Shown here: positions 44,265-55,914 of the stretch, piece after piece
Position numbering within the stretch: position 1 is the stretch's first letter
Layout of the letters: every line of letters begins with the position of its first letter
Source: Actinernus sp. WN-2022
Lineage: Eukaryota; Cnidaria; Anthozoa; Actiniaria; Actinernidae
Assembly: GCA_030867875.1 (NCBI GenBank)
Contig: JAOWCC010000019.1
Coordinates: 35,197,976 to 35,261,975 of the forward strand
Direction of reading: 5' to 3'
DNA: 64,000 nt
Translations under genes and position numbers: made by a program
The notes under the pieces: generated by a model
The model's input: only the letters and a program-made list of their open reading frames with translations
Databases searched by the model: none
What the model was told of the DNA's origin: nothing

Positions 44265-44633
44265 TTATAAGCTTGTAGCTGCAAATGTCATCTTGATTGA
44301 ATACATACTTAAGCCTATTAAAAAAGAAGTGTCTGAGGTTTCTCTTATAAGTCGATAGAGTTGGGGATGATTTGATTTGATCCGATCCGGGATGACATTC
44401 CATATGTTAACAATGCACAAAAAGTATGAGTCCCTAAAGCTGGGCGTCCTGGGAATGACAGATTGCCTAAAGTACAAACCAGAGGAAGCACGGAGGGAAC
44501 AACCAGAGCATGAGTTCACGTATTTAGTGATGTCAATACTAATAGCATTAGACTTGCATTTGTAGAAGAAGACTAGATTGGTAATTATTCTAACCAGTAA
44601 TTGATCGGCAAAAGGTTTAAGGACACCAAACAA
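44265..44633 (-). pseudogene. LINE F C-terminal region
   Basis: 122 residues after a frameshift: RASSGLYFRQSVIPRTPSFR, DSYFLCIVNIWNVIP, the usual tail of this LINE type. Stop at 44,265. Confidence 0.75.
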
Positions 44634-44699
44634 TCCCTGTAGCCAGGTCGAGGCAAAGTTTTACAGATAAATCTTAAGTTGCCCTGCGTTGAATAGATT

Positions 44700-45599
44700 C
44701 TATAAGCATAATATTTCTAATAACAGATTGAGCCCATAACTGACTAGAGTACCCAAGTGAGATCTAACCAGAGCTAAGTACAGGGTTTTTATGAAGTTGG
44801 TAGGTAGGTCCCTTCTACAGTTGCGTTTAAGAAACACAAGCATTTGATTTGCTTTCGCAGTTATGATGTCAATGTTGTGATTCCATGATAGGTCACTCGT
44901 AACCATGATACCAAGATCCCTTTGAGTGGATACACAACTTAACTTAACGTCAAAATTGATGAAGTACATGTAGGAGCAGTCAAAGCTGTAGCGTTTATGA
45001 CCGATGCGAAGGTTTTCACATTTTTTTGGTTGAAATTCTAATTCATTATATGAAGACCACTCACTTAGAGCATCAAGATCTGACTGGAGGGAGGTAGATT
45101 CCAATGTAGAGGTGATGGTTTTGTAACACTTCGAATCGTCAGCGAACATAGAAATCCTGGAGTTCCGCATGACATCTGGCATGTCATTAACGTAAATAAG
45201 AAACAATACAGGGCCTAGAATTGAACAGCATGGAACTCCCGATTTAACGACCGCCCACGAAGAATAAGAGCCATTTATGACGACGCGTTGCCTCCTTCCA
45301 GTCAGGTAATTTCCAAACCACTTAAGCAAAGAACCCCTGACTCCATAGTATTGGAGCTTCCATAGCAGTCTCTGGTGGCACGTCACTGAATCGAAAGCTT
45401 TTGCAAAATCAAGATAGATAATATCACTCTCATACCCCTTATCTAAATTATTACAAATATTGTGGAAAACTTCAACAAGTTGACTGGTGCAAGAAAGACC
45501 CTGTTGGAAACCATATTGAGAATGATGTAAAATTGCAGAAACATGAGGAACAAGTTTAGTAGTGACGCACTTCTCTTGTAACTTAGAAACTATGGGCAA
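44700..45599 (-). pseudogene. LINE F reverse transcriptase core
   Basis: A 299-residue frame with HSQYGFQQGLSCTSQL, DFAKAFDSVT, SGVPCCSILGP (usually VPQGS; here Gln-Gly replaced) and the catalytic FADDSKCY. The change in the QG motif and the frame breaks argue against activity. The C-terminal part continues in another frame at 44,633-44,265 (SFRDSYFLCIVNIWNVIP). Confidence 0.8.
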
Positions 45600-46379
45600 G
45601 AGCGAAATATGGCAAAAGTTCTCAACCTCAGATCGGTTACCTTTTTTTATAAACTGGAGGAATGTTAGCTAGTTTCCATACAGAAATTAAAAAAACGGTT
45701 CTAAGTTAAACATCAATAAAAACAGTTAAAGATGGCGCTAAGGCTTTAGCGCAGTTCTTTAGTACGATGGCTGGTAGGTTTTCAGGACCAGTAGCTTTTG
45801 GACGTGTCTAGAGAAGAGAGCATGGTGCAGACATCATCAGAAGAGACTTGCGAATGAATGATATCGAGCACTTCAGTACTGGGCATGAATGCAGCACTGC
45901 GCAGCTAAGATGGTCTTTATAAATAGACTGGAAAAAGTCGTTAAAAGCTTCAGCACGTGCCAGATCATCAGAGATGGAGACGCCCTTGTATGTCACTTTA
46001 TCTGGAACGGGTCGTTTCTTGTTTTTAAAAGAGAAATAAAAAATACCATTACCTATTAGGTAGGCATACATATGAATGTGATATCCAGATGCAAGAACTG
46101 ACAGAATTATTGCTGCCACAGCGAGCAAGCATGGCTGAGCCGTACTATTTTGTGTAGGTGAAGCGTTGCCAGCACAGTGCATTATTGTCGTGCGTAAGGA
46201 CACAGAAATGATATGTGAGGACAAAATTGCATTGTAGTTATGTGCAAGGGCAAAAAAGCAATGTGCAAGGACACAAAAAAGCAATGTGCAAGGACCATAA
46301 TGCAATCCGAGCATTTACTACAGCAAATGTAAATAAATTCTGATAGTACATGTAATTTGACCACAATACCTTCAGTGTT

Positions 46380-46905
46380 CCTTATTATATAGGCTTATGT
46401 TTTGATGTGAAGTTTACTAACCTACAAAATATGTCTTGTAACTTGACGAATATGCTAAGTTGACGACCATCCACACATCACTGGAGTGACTCGTTTAGTT
46501 GGACTCAATGTGAACGTAGAGTTTGATAGTTTTGGATGGAGGTAATTACTATTTTCCAAAGAGCAAGGATCTCTCCTCTTATCAACATGATTAGCAACAA
46601 ATAATTTTGTTGTATTACCTATAAAGTCAAATCAATATAGTTACAATTTGAAGTGACAGCAGGGTTCAAAACACACAAATTAGCATATCAGACTAATCTA
46701 CATACAGTCATGTATGCAAACCTGTTTCAGGAGAACAGCAGTTTTTTTGGCTGACTCTGGAAATTTACCAGGAAATTATTGATATAAATGTATCATGACA
46801 AACTGAAAATAAATTTGGGCAACTTTTGAGAAAACATGCCATATACACTGTAGCTCAAACAGGCTTCAGTTGCAAGATAGCCCCAAAGCTACACATTACA
46901 CACTT
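46380..46905. repeat. Duplicated block, copy B
   Basis: Diverged direct copy of 42,930-43,435 (CAACTTTTGAGAAAACATGC, CAGGCTTCAGTTGCAAGATA). It is cut at ~46,905 by a TIR element and resumes at ~51,453-51,600 (ATTCATCTGACAC, then ACCCAGTAATATTTTTCCTG). Confidence 0.7.
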
Positions 46906-47019
46906 TTCATAAGTTTTACTTCCGGTTACAAAAACGAGACTCCAGGTGGTTTGAAATCCAAGATGGCGGACAACTGCACAGTCTCAGCTAGAAAGTACCT
47001 CCGAAAATACTCCCAAAAG

Positions 47020-49015
47020 TATGTTATTCAGTAAATCATACCTGTGTTTGGTTTTAGAATCATTGTATTTATGTCCATGTGTAGCCTGCATTATTTTAGT
47101 ATAATTATTGTTTAGCACACAAAAAAGTACTTTTCTACTTGATCAAGTCATCAGTCATTTCCGAACAATGTACACCCGACAGGTTGCAAATCTAAAAAAA
47201 GTTTGCAGCTTACAAAGGACGATATTAATTATTTCAGGGGCATCTTTCCGTCAAAGATATCTAAGCTAATGTAAAGGAGTCGGAAATATCTTCTGGCTAA
47301 AGTAAATTAGTATTGTGGTCTAAAATTGAGGCAAAGTGATTTATGAGGTGCAAAGTAAATTTTAGTTTATTTCTGATAGGCTGTTTAATAAGCTCATGTC
47401 ATGATATCTAATCTCTTTTGCTATTTTATACAGCAAGGGAAGTGCTATCGATGGGAAATGTAACTACTGTTCACCTAACAGAAAACAAACATTGGAAAAA
47501 GCTGGAGTCAACTGATAAGATGCAGGCAACGAGTATACCGAAACAGCACTGAGCCATTATACTGGATAACCATCCAGACATACATGTAGTTCCAGTTTGA
47601 ATATGCATGGTTTATCTGTTCATAGTTCCCCAAAGCCGTTTTTGCTTAAATTTCGTACAGAACTTTTACAATAACAAAGAATGATAGCATGTTTTCCTTC
47701 TCCTATCCCTACCCTTTATATGGTAAATTCTATTTTTTCATACCCTTTTCTCACATTGTACATACAATTCATACTCGGCTACCCTTCAATGTTATTGCCT
47801 GACTTTGTATCACTTACATTATTGTGTAACAGCATACAGTATTGATTTTATTATTCATATACCATTAAAATAAGTTTATTTGTAGTTAGAATATATCTAG
47901 CAAAGGCTTTTCGACACTGCTTGGGCTTTTTGAATGGAATTCAAATTTCTAACACTAATACGTTTTGTACAGAATATTCTTTTGTGCAATTATTGATAAT
48001 TTGATAATTATATATAATAAAAAGCTTAGCACAAACTGATTGTAATTAGTAGTGGTTCCTATTCCCCTATCCCTGCATGCTCTGGTATATTAAAATTAAT
48101 AGCTCACCCTATCTAGGGTTTTAGCCAGTCAAATAAGGGGAGATGGGGCAGGGGTGCCAATGCCCTCCTTTCTCCAAGCAACTTCCCCCACTCCCTTCAC
48201 TCATATCATCAGGCCACCACATTGTTATATCAGTTATTGTTTATTTAAAAGCTCTCACTCGAATATATATGCATTCACTACTCATAATTTTCCTTTTTTT
48301 AGTGTTTTTTCTCATTTCTGATTTTGCTTCACCTTACCACACACCTTCTGGGCTAAAACCCTGCTATCCATACACACATTATCACTCATCTTATGATTCC
48401 CCCGATTTCATGCGGACTAATTTTAATATCACCTTCAACCACCACTTAGTTAACACCTATTTTACCAGTTAATAGTTTTAATATTTTTGTTACAATTTAC
48501 TTAATGTTTTCATATTTCTATTGACCAGAATTGCTTTGTATAGCCACTGTTTATAAGTGGTATTCCCTTCCCATATTACTGTTAGCCTCAATTAAACATT
48601 TATTTCAGTAAAATTAATTATATTTCTCCCTTCTCTCAAACATAAAAAATTATACTAGACCTGAAATATTTTAGAAGATGAGAATCCTGTGTAGAAACTA
48701 ATAATACTTTTTATTTCCTTGAAGAAGAAAAACGAGCAGGTTTTTCAATAGCGGTCAGTTGAATCTGTATTTTCATCGTTTGACTGATGCCCATTGATTG
48801 AATATCATCAACAGTCTTTTCTTCATTCTGGTAGCTATCATTGTTTCCAAGAGCCAGAATTATGTTTGAAGATTTCTCTTCTCTTGATTACGTTGACACC
48901 AAGGGAACATATTTTTCCGGGAATGCCTGTGCCTAATACGACGCCTGATGCCCACATACATGTACTTCAAATATCACTTTTCTGGGTGCTTCTTGGTGAA
49001 GCAGATTCATTGTTG
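47020..49015. other. Interior of the 4.5-kb unit, no recognised gene
   Basis: AT-rich; the ORF at 48,143-48,472 has low complexity and no features. Nothing further can be named. Confidence 0.35.
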
Positions 49016-51080
49016 AGGGTCTCCCAGGGGTTTCGGGGAACAAGGGAACATGCCCAAAAATCTGTTGGGAACAGCTAGGGAACAAACTAAAAATATAACG
49101 GGGAACAAGGGAACATGAATAGAGGTTTTAGGGAACAAGGGAACAATTTCCATTTTTCTAAATGGAATAAATTGACTGTTTCGCTCGTGAAATCTTCAAC
49201 TGAATAATTCACGGAGAATATTGCATGTCTCCATTACAAGTCCTGTGCATTTTACAGCTGCAATTTGACTTCAGATTCAGCAGAGCAATGAAAGAGCCTT
49301 TGAAGCAAATGTGTAAAACAAAATTTTGCTACATGTACGTACATGTAACAAATGCAAAATCGCACTACCCAAGAGTCAAATCTGACTTGAAGTATTCAGA
49401 GTTGCCAAAGATGCCAACACCGTCACCAACAAAGCTGACGTCATCTCAGGTGGAGCTAATGAGGGACTGGCACATTAGATATTATGGACAAAGCATCCCA
49501 CAGAAGACTGTCCGAAACATGAGCACAAAGGACAATCCAGGTACTCTTCCAGTAAATCTGTATCTAACTGAGACCACAGCAAGTCAACCATTTGACTTCT
49601 TATATCCATCGGCGACAAGGAAGGTGAGGACGGCGAACATGAATGATATCATCTATTCTTCTGGAAGCATTGTTTTTCTGGGATCCGATGCTTCTTCCAC
49701 TAAGATGAAGCTCTATTTGTTACAGCAGGATGTAACTATAAATGCCACAAAAAGAGCAATGGCGACGAGCTTCGAGGCAGACCCCTTTAATCCGTTGCCC
49801 TTCTCAGAAGCTGACGAAATGGTTAATACCAAGGACATATCTGCATGGTTATTTCTTTGAGACCTCGCTTGATACAAAGTCTTTTGATATAACTGAGACT
49901 GAATTTCTCCATTATCAGTCTAATATGATTGCACACATTGATGCTGTTAATATACAAGAAGCACGGGAATGCATGCAGGCTGTCGATACAGGCGGAGATG
50001 GAGATCATACGGCCGGCTGTTAAGACGATCAACCCATTCCAGGAAAAGGCCACATACTGGAGTTTCTTTACTACCATGACTAAAGTTGCAAATCATGGCA
50101 AATGGAACATGTGGGATAAACACAACCTAAGATTTTAATTTCTTAATAACGAATACGTAAAGGAAGCAAACAACAGTTGGCCTACGGGCAATCTTCATAC
50201 ATGAACATCATCAGGCCATGGACTGGTCAAGTGGTTTAATGTGCTCTAGCTAACATTAACTGGAACAGTAGGAATGGGACGAAAAGGAAATGTATGGCAC
50301 TAATGACTGCAACAGTAACCCAAAAAGGTACAGCACTATAACGTTTATGTTTTCACTCAATCCCGTATACTTTATACTTTACATGTGAAGACGGCTGTGT
50401 ACTTCTATTGTCTCTACATATTCCAATCTGCTGTTGTCCGTAAATAATGTACCGTCTCCGGCCCGGCTGAAAAGACAGGTAGAACAACTGCACAACGGAT
50501 CAAATGACCTAAAATGTATTAAACTGAAACCGGTTTAAATTATTTGCTGCATACTTAGTGATTTATCCGGAGTAAGTTATCATTATCGAATCCTATTCAT
50601 TAAAATGCAATGGCCTTGTTTTAAGCATGACATGTATGACCCATGTACATGTATGTCATGATATATTTAACCATTATAAGCATGATCAGTCGAATCCGAA
50701 GGTTGAAGCTGGCAATTATCAAGACCTTTGATCATTTTCCAGTATCACAAGATAGTTTTATCATGTTGTTTTCGAAAAACAAATATTTTGCCTTCTCCCA
50801 GTTCGTTATACAAAAACTAATCTCCTTTTTTTTCCGATGGAAAACCATGGTGCCAGTCCAATATCACCTACGAATAACTGTTTCCGGTGGAAAGTTGCGT
50901 GATACACTACAATAACCTCGTCCACTAAAAAAAAAATGCAGGTGCACAGTGATTGGTTACGGCTTCTGGGTTGTTTTCGAATACATTAGAATTATGGGGA
51001 ACAATTGAAAAAAAAATTGGGGAACAAGGGAAAAAAGGGTAATTTTCATTGGGAACAAGGACCCCCTGGGAGACCCCCAG
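49016..51080. mobile_element. 2-kb TIR element with GGGAACAAGGG subterminal repeats
   Basis: Left end GGGTCTCCCAGGGG (49,016) and right end CCCCCTGGGAGACCC (51,063-51,077) are inverted. Near the left end GGGAACAAGGGAACA occurs several times (49,036-49,146); near the right end GGGAACAAGG occurs at 51,015 and 51,051 in the same orientation. It carries a decayed ORF (49,225-50,138). Target duplication not determined. Confidence 0.65.
49225..50138 (+). pseudogene. Unrecognised ORF inside the TIR element, probably decayed
   Basis: The first frame (49,225-49,860, 211 residues) reads SSQVELMRDWHIRYYGQSIP, then QPFDFLYPSATRKVR and MNDIIYSSGSIVFLGSDASS. It stops at 49,858, but protein-like sequence continues in the next frame (YFFETSLDTKSFDITETEFL, to 50,023) and then KATYWSFFTTMTKVANHGKW to 50,138, suggesting frameshifts in what was one protein of at least ~290 residues. 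No family is recognised: it could be a piece of an unfamiliar transposase or a captured host gene. Confidence 0.4.
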
Positions 51081-51662
51081 AGTTATCCAGTACATAGTGT
51101 ACACAGCAATGCAGTATTTCATACGGCGTGTGCTTTTTGTGGTACTGATCTGTGGATATTTTCAACAAAAGTTAATAGTTTAAAAGTTTCATCCGTGCTC
51201 TTTTGGTATTTTGCCCAAAACGTGGACGTTTTTCAGGCAAATCATCAGTTAATATACACATGTACGGTAGACTATACATGAACATAAATACAGTGATTCT
51301 AAAGCGAAATTCAGGTACGATCTACTAAATGATACACTTTTTGAGTCCTTTTCGGAGGTACTTTCTAGCCGAGACTGAGCAGTTTTCCACCATCTTGGAT
51401 TTCAAACCACCTGGTGCCTCGTTTTCGTGACCGGAAGTAAAACTTATGAAAGGCGTGTATAGATTCATCTGACACAAATAATTTATATCACACCTTGACA
51501 TTTTTTTTACCCAGTAATATTTTTCCTGCCAAAGAGCTACTACATGTATGTACACGCATGTTTTCTTCTTATACATTTCCTTGACTGAGTGGCAGCATTC
51601 ACTACGTAGTTTTAAATATACCTGTACAATATTGTTGAATACTTAAAGGAAACATTGACCTG

Positions 51663-52170
51663 ACAGTTCAAGTTCAAGTTCATTTCACACTATTTTTCTT
51701 TTTGAATTACAATAAGGGAAATATGATTAACTAAACATATATATATAATAGATAAGGTAAATTAGAGTATGAGATGGGAGTGACAGTGCACAGTGGACAA
51801 AGTAGCCTGGAGGCTTTAGGGTTATTCACTGTTTTAATTAAATTTAGGCTTATATGTTATACATGTAGTATGGTGGATAGCTGATATTAGTGAGTAGAGA
51901 TAATGTTGTACAATGGCGAGTTGAACTTAAGTTTGGTTAAAAAAGAAGAAAAAAAACACACAAGTAAAGAAAAAAACAAGAAAGACAAAAAAGAGAGAAA
52001 GAAAGGAAATACGATAAAGGAAAAAATTATATGGAAATAGCTTATAATTATGATGTGTCATTGTTTTTAAAGATTAGGATTAGGAGGGACTCTGGAGTTT
52101 GAGAAGGTAGGATTTATATAGTTTCTTGAATTGTTTCGTGTTTGATAGAGGGAGATTTTGAGATTTTCAT
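51663..52170 (-). mobile_element. LINE B family, 3' fragment
   Basis: On the minus strand the end of an RT ORF (LSNTKQFKKLYKSYLLKLQS, stop) is followed by a 3' UTR similar to LINE B (CTACTTTGTCCACTGTGCAC; ATAGTGTGAAATGAACTTGA) and a (TTGAAC)n tail at 51,668-51,690. An older and shorter copy. Confidence 0.75.
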
Positions 52171-52502
52171 TAAGGGAAAGGGGGAGGGGTCTTGAAACTT
52201 TTCAAAGCTTGAAAAAGGGGGTCTTCAAAATTAATTTTTATTAAAGTGGGGTGGGGGGAGAACTAGAAAATATTCTGACAAAAACTAATCCCGCTCCATC
52301 CATATTTAATGACTGGTCCCTTGGCTAGATTTTGATCAGCTTGAGCATGCAGTTATGAGTTTCAGCCAATGAAACTGTGTGTTCTTAGAATGCTCCCGTA
52401 ATTTATATTAAAGACTAAATAATATTAATTAGAAAGGAAGAGGGATGATCGACCCTAAAATCCATTAGGAACATTATTTACATGTACATGTATGTCCCAA
52501 AG

Positions 52503-55364
52503 TTAGTGACGAGATTGTGTGTACATCTCCTGGAGTAAGCTCTTGTACTGACGCCAATCGGTGTCAATGAAATTCTGACAGCCTTTTACCCATTTCAAGG
52601 GCTTCCTTTGCTAAAGTGAACTTTCTTTTATCCCCCACCTTGTCAAGTTGAACGAAGTTGAACGAATGTCATGGCATAGTTCTTTAAGAGCAGAATAAGT
52701 TATTTTCTTTCAGAATTTCCCAGGGCAGTAATCATGTTCAAAGCTTTACTAAAGTACCTCAAATTTTCGAGGAAACCATTGTGGCTGAGACTTGACGTCT
52801 CTTTCTTAGCTGTATAGAGGCAATCAGCAAGATCTTTCAGTGCCCTGGCTGTCAAAATATGCTCACCTAAAAAGGACTGGCGAAGTTCTACGGCTTTCCT
52901 GCTCTTTTCTAAGGCAAGATCATACTCTCCAGTGTGTTTGGCATTGTGACCAATTTCAATCACTGCCTCTGCCATGTCCACCGAAATGATACTTTGGTTG
53001 TTTGTCTTCAACTCCTTCTAGCATGACATTTCTGTGTGCTTAAACAACTCCATTGCTTCCTTCCTTTGTCCCATTGTTGCTAAAAAACGTCCATAACAAT
53101 TTAAGTAATATGCATTAGCTTTTGTGTTTTCCTCAAACAGTTCGGTGTGGCTGTCATGAAGTTTTTTCGCTTCTTGTACGTGTTTTTTGTACTCGTTGTC
53201 ACTGCTGCCGCATTTCCTTCTTCTTTCATGCGCGAGAATACACAGAAGTTCCACTTGCTGGGGAATTAATTAGCTGGTCATCTGACTTGGAGATTTGCAA
53301 AAAAAACTGTGTAACATCTTCAAACAGTTTAACTGAAATACAGCTTCCAAGATATAATGTTAAAAGCCTAATGCTTGTAAATTTGTCATCTTCCGTCCAT
53401 ATTTTTGCATTTGACTCACTTGAACTCACACAAGACAGTCGTAGAGCATGTTCAAAATTCTTTCTATCCTCCACAAACATGGAAATCGACTCTTTGCTTC
53501 CATCTTTACTCCAATACAACTCTGAGTACTGAAGAAACAAGGATTTGTAATGTTTTAGGAAATTCTGTTCTCCTGCTTTTAGCTCAAGTTCAGCTTTGGT
53601 ATGACCAAATTTTATCACAAAGGCATGAATGAGAGGATGGATAGAGTACTTATTGTCGTCATCTTTCTCTATGAGACTTCTTCTTGTCAGATCCATTAGT
53701 GTCTTAAATTATTGCACTGCATCGCCCTGCTTTAACACTGCTTGAAGCGAACTGTGTGTGAAATGGCCAGCAAATACGGCCATTCTAATGAAACTATTCT
53801 GCAAGGTATTATGAAGCTTCTCAAAGGACATTTCAATGGTTTTCTCTACCTTAGCATGTTCTCCTACTCGTTCAGGATCTTTTAGGACATCAATTAGTCT
53901 TACTTTCATTAGACTTATCAAGTCTTCGGCGCAAGGGTAGAATCCCAGAAGAGAACGAACGATACACAAAGCCAGAGGAACATTGCCACAAAGTTCTGTA
54001 AGCTTTCTCTTTTCCTCCTCTGTGATTCTCTTCTCGTCGATGTCATGGTTATCACGTGCAATGGAGGAGATTATTTCAATGCCTTCATTCAGTGAGACAG
54101 GATCAAGTTTAACCACTTCCATTGGCATTTCAAACTTGAACTTGGTGCGAGATGTTACCAGAAAAGTTATGTTGTGTTGGGAAACTTTTCGTAGCTTTTC
54201 TAGTAAGTCTTTATGTACTTGAGCTACATGTTCCTCCAGTGCATCTTCTGCATTATCCAGGGCTAAGATCACAGGCTTTTCCATCCTTCCCAGCTCATGA
54301 TTTGCCCAGTTATACAACGCTTGCTTTGGGTTTCTCTGAACCTCTGCAGGTCTTATCCCTGACATTATGGCCCTTGCAATATCTTCTTCCGAACAAATGT
54401 GCTCCCTCAGATTACAGAAAATAACAACTATTTTGAGGTCTTTAACTAACCTAGCACAGACTGTTTTTGCTAGAGATGTCTTACCGAATCCAGGCCCACC
54501 ATATATCAAGACGAGCGGTGGGGGCTTTTCTTTGCTGGTAAAATATTTCAAGATCTTCTCAATTTCTTCTGCGTGACCAATAAAGTTTGCAGGAGGATCA
54601 TGAATATAACTTTTTACCCATTCTTTGTCTTGCTCATAAAATCGATCTTGGATCTCTTGTACTCCATGTTTTATTTCTTCAATGTCTTCCTCAAATTTTT
54701 GCTCTTTCTTTTTAATATCTTCGACATCTCTCATAACTTGTTGCAATCTTCTGTCACTCTCCACATCTTTCTTCAGTTTACTCCAGTAAGCTGCATCTTC
54801 CAGTCCTTCAAGGGTCGTCCGTCCTTTAGTTCTTTAATCTCATCTTGATTGAATCTCAAATCTACCATCGCTTCAGAAATTTCCATCCAGTGTTTCTCAT
54901 AATCCGAATCACTTATGGCTGTGCTACTTCGGTGCCCTGCTATTTAGTCTCTATATTTCTTCAGTCTCACCAAATTAGCTTCGTCAGACTTGTCCGAGTC
55001 ATCTGGCTTGTCATGCCAGCCAGTTTTCGGTTCCTTGAGTCCACACATTGTACGAAGTAGCAGCGACAGAAGAGTGATATTGAAATTCTTCGAATCAGGT
55101 AGCGAATCTGGAGGAAATAATAATTATGGCCTTTTGGTCTGGGAAAAGTTTAAGCTTTGGCTCGGCTTTCAAGAGTTCAGTTTGGAGCGTTGAGGAGGGC
55201 GGACGGATATTGTCAAAGAATTGCTTCAATGCTACAGTTGCTCCATCTACTATCAGCCTAGCAAGCCTTGTACCATTGGTTTTCTCCTTCGAGGGACCAA
55301 GAACCAAGAGAGAGAATTCATGGGCATCTCCTGAGTTGATATGGCACTGATTTGGTAAAACCAT
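52503..55364 (-). pseudogene. NLR-like HEPN/NB-ARC/TPR gene, copy 1 (broken)
   Basis: A close relative of copy 2 (57,004-59,767) and collinear with it. Lesions, from the N-terminus: a 4-bp insertion near 55,115 shifts the frame, a nonsense codon at 54,944-54,946 in the HEPN motif region, a 2-bp insertion near 54,810, an insertion with stop at 53,709-53,711, a 4-bp insertion near 53,267, a TAG at 53,018-53,020, a tandem duplication near 52,650, and loss of several TPR units after residues FVQL. The NB-ARC part (54,764-53,709) stays open for 351 residues with GGPGFGKTSLAKT and ALDNAED. The end reads CQNFIDTDWRQYKSLLQEMY and stops at 52,503-52,505. It cannot make a full protein. Confidence 0.88.
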
Positions 55365-55900
55365 GGATCCTAAACGTCTTATACCCGGAAACCCATCACA
55401 TTGTTGCTGCGAGCATAGCGGAGAAGTATGGGTGTTACATGCTTCAACTGAGTCCCTTATATGTTTCTGTTGTTATCTTATCTATATATGATCACTATAA
55501 TATATAATAATTAATAAATATATTTACAGGATGGAGCAACATCAGAACATGCACTTTTATTGGCTGCTCGGCATGCTTGATTTTTCTTTTTAATGCAGGC
55601 TCAAATTTCCTTCTGCGTAGATTGAGTTTTATTTTACAAACAAATAGAAGATGGTTCCACTATGTCCTGTAACGAAATAATGCACTTGAAAAGCTTGCAT
55701 TCTGCTCATGCATCCAGTTTTTCAAGACCTTGAGCATGCATTAGTTTGTTTTTGAACATGGTGAACCATCTTTTATTTGTTAAATATTGTAGACTATAAT
55801 TTTAAATCTTATAAAAATTATTAGATTTTAATGATTACTGATGTGATATGGTTGAACCATTTTTAGTATCGGCTAATAAAATAGCTAGGTGTGCCAGTTA
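55365..55900. other. Spacer between NLR copies
   Basis: AT-rich; no gene seen. Confidence 0.4.
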
Positions 55901-55914
55901 TAGTGAACCAATTC

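Larger units (their letters stand above)
44020..46045 (-). mobile_element. LINE F: decayed, 5'-truncated jockey/CR1-like retrotransposon
   Basis: It covers the end of the endonuclease-RT connector (KNKKRPVPDKVTYKGVSISD near 46,030), RT and the C-terminal region, then an AT-rich tail near 44,020. At least two frame breaks (about 45,600-45,660 and 44,640-44,700) mark it as dead. It is related in style to LINE A. Confidence 0.8.
46905..51452. mobile_element. 4.5-kb unit bounded by ~105-bp inverted repeats
   Basis: Left end CTTTTCATAAGTTTTACTTC (46,903) and right end complement (51,430-51,452). The inverted repeat continues through AAATCCAAGATGGCGGAC-like sequence to AAAGTACCTCCGAAAA (47,000) / TTTTCGGAGGTACTTTC (51,349). 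It interrupts duplicated block B, so it is an insertion. It contains a further TIR element (49,016-51,080). No transposase is recognised. Confidence 0.65.

Noticed and set aside
48143..48472. ORF of 109 residues in the 4.5-kb unit
   Set aside because: Low-complexity composition, no recognised features, AT-rich context.
53122..53532. Plus-strand ORFs opposite the NLR genes (also 57,648-57,989, 59,367-59,789)
   Set aside because: They are antisense shadows of the NLR coding sequence and recur at the same place in both copies.
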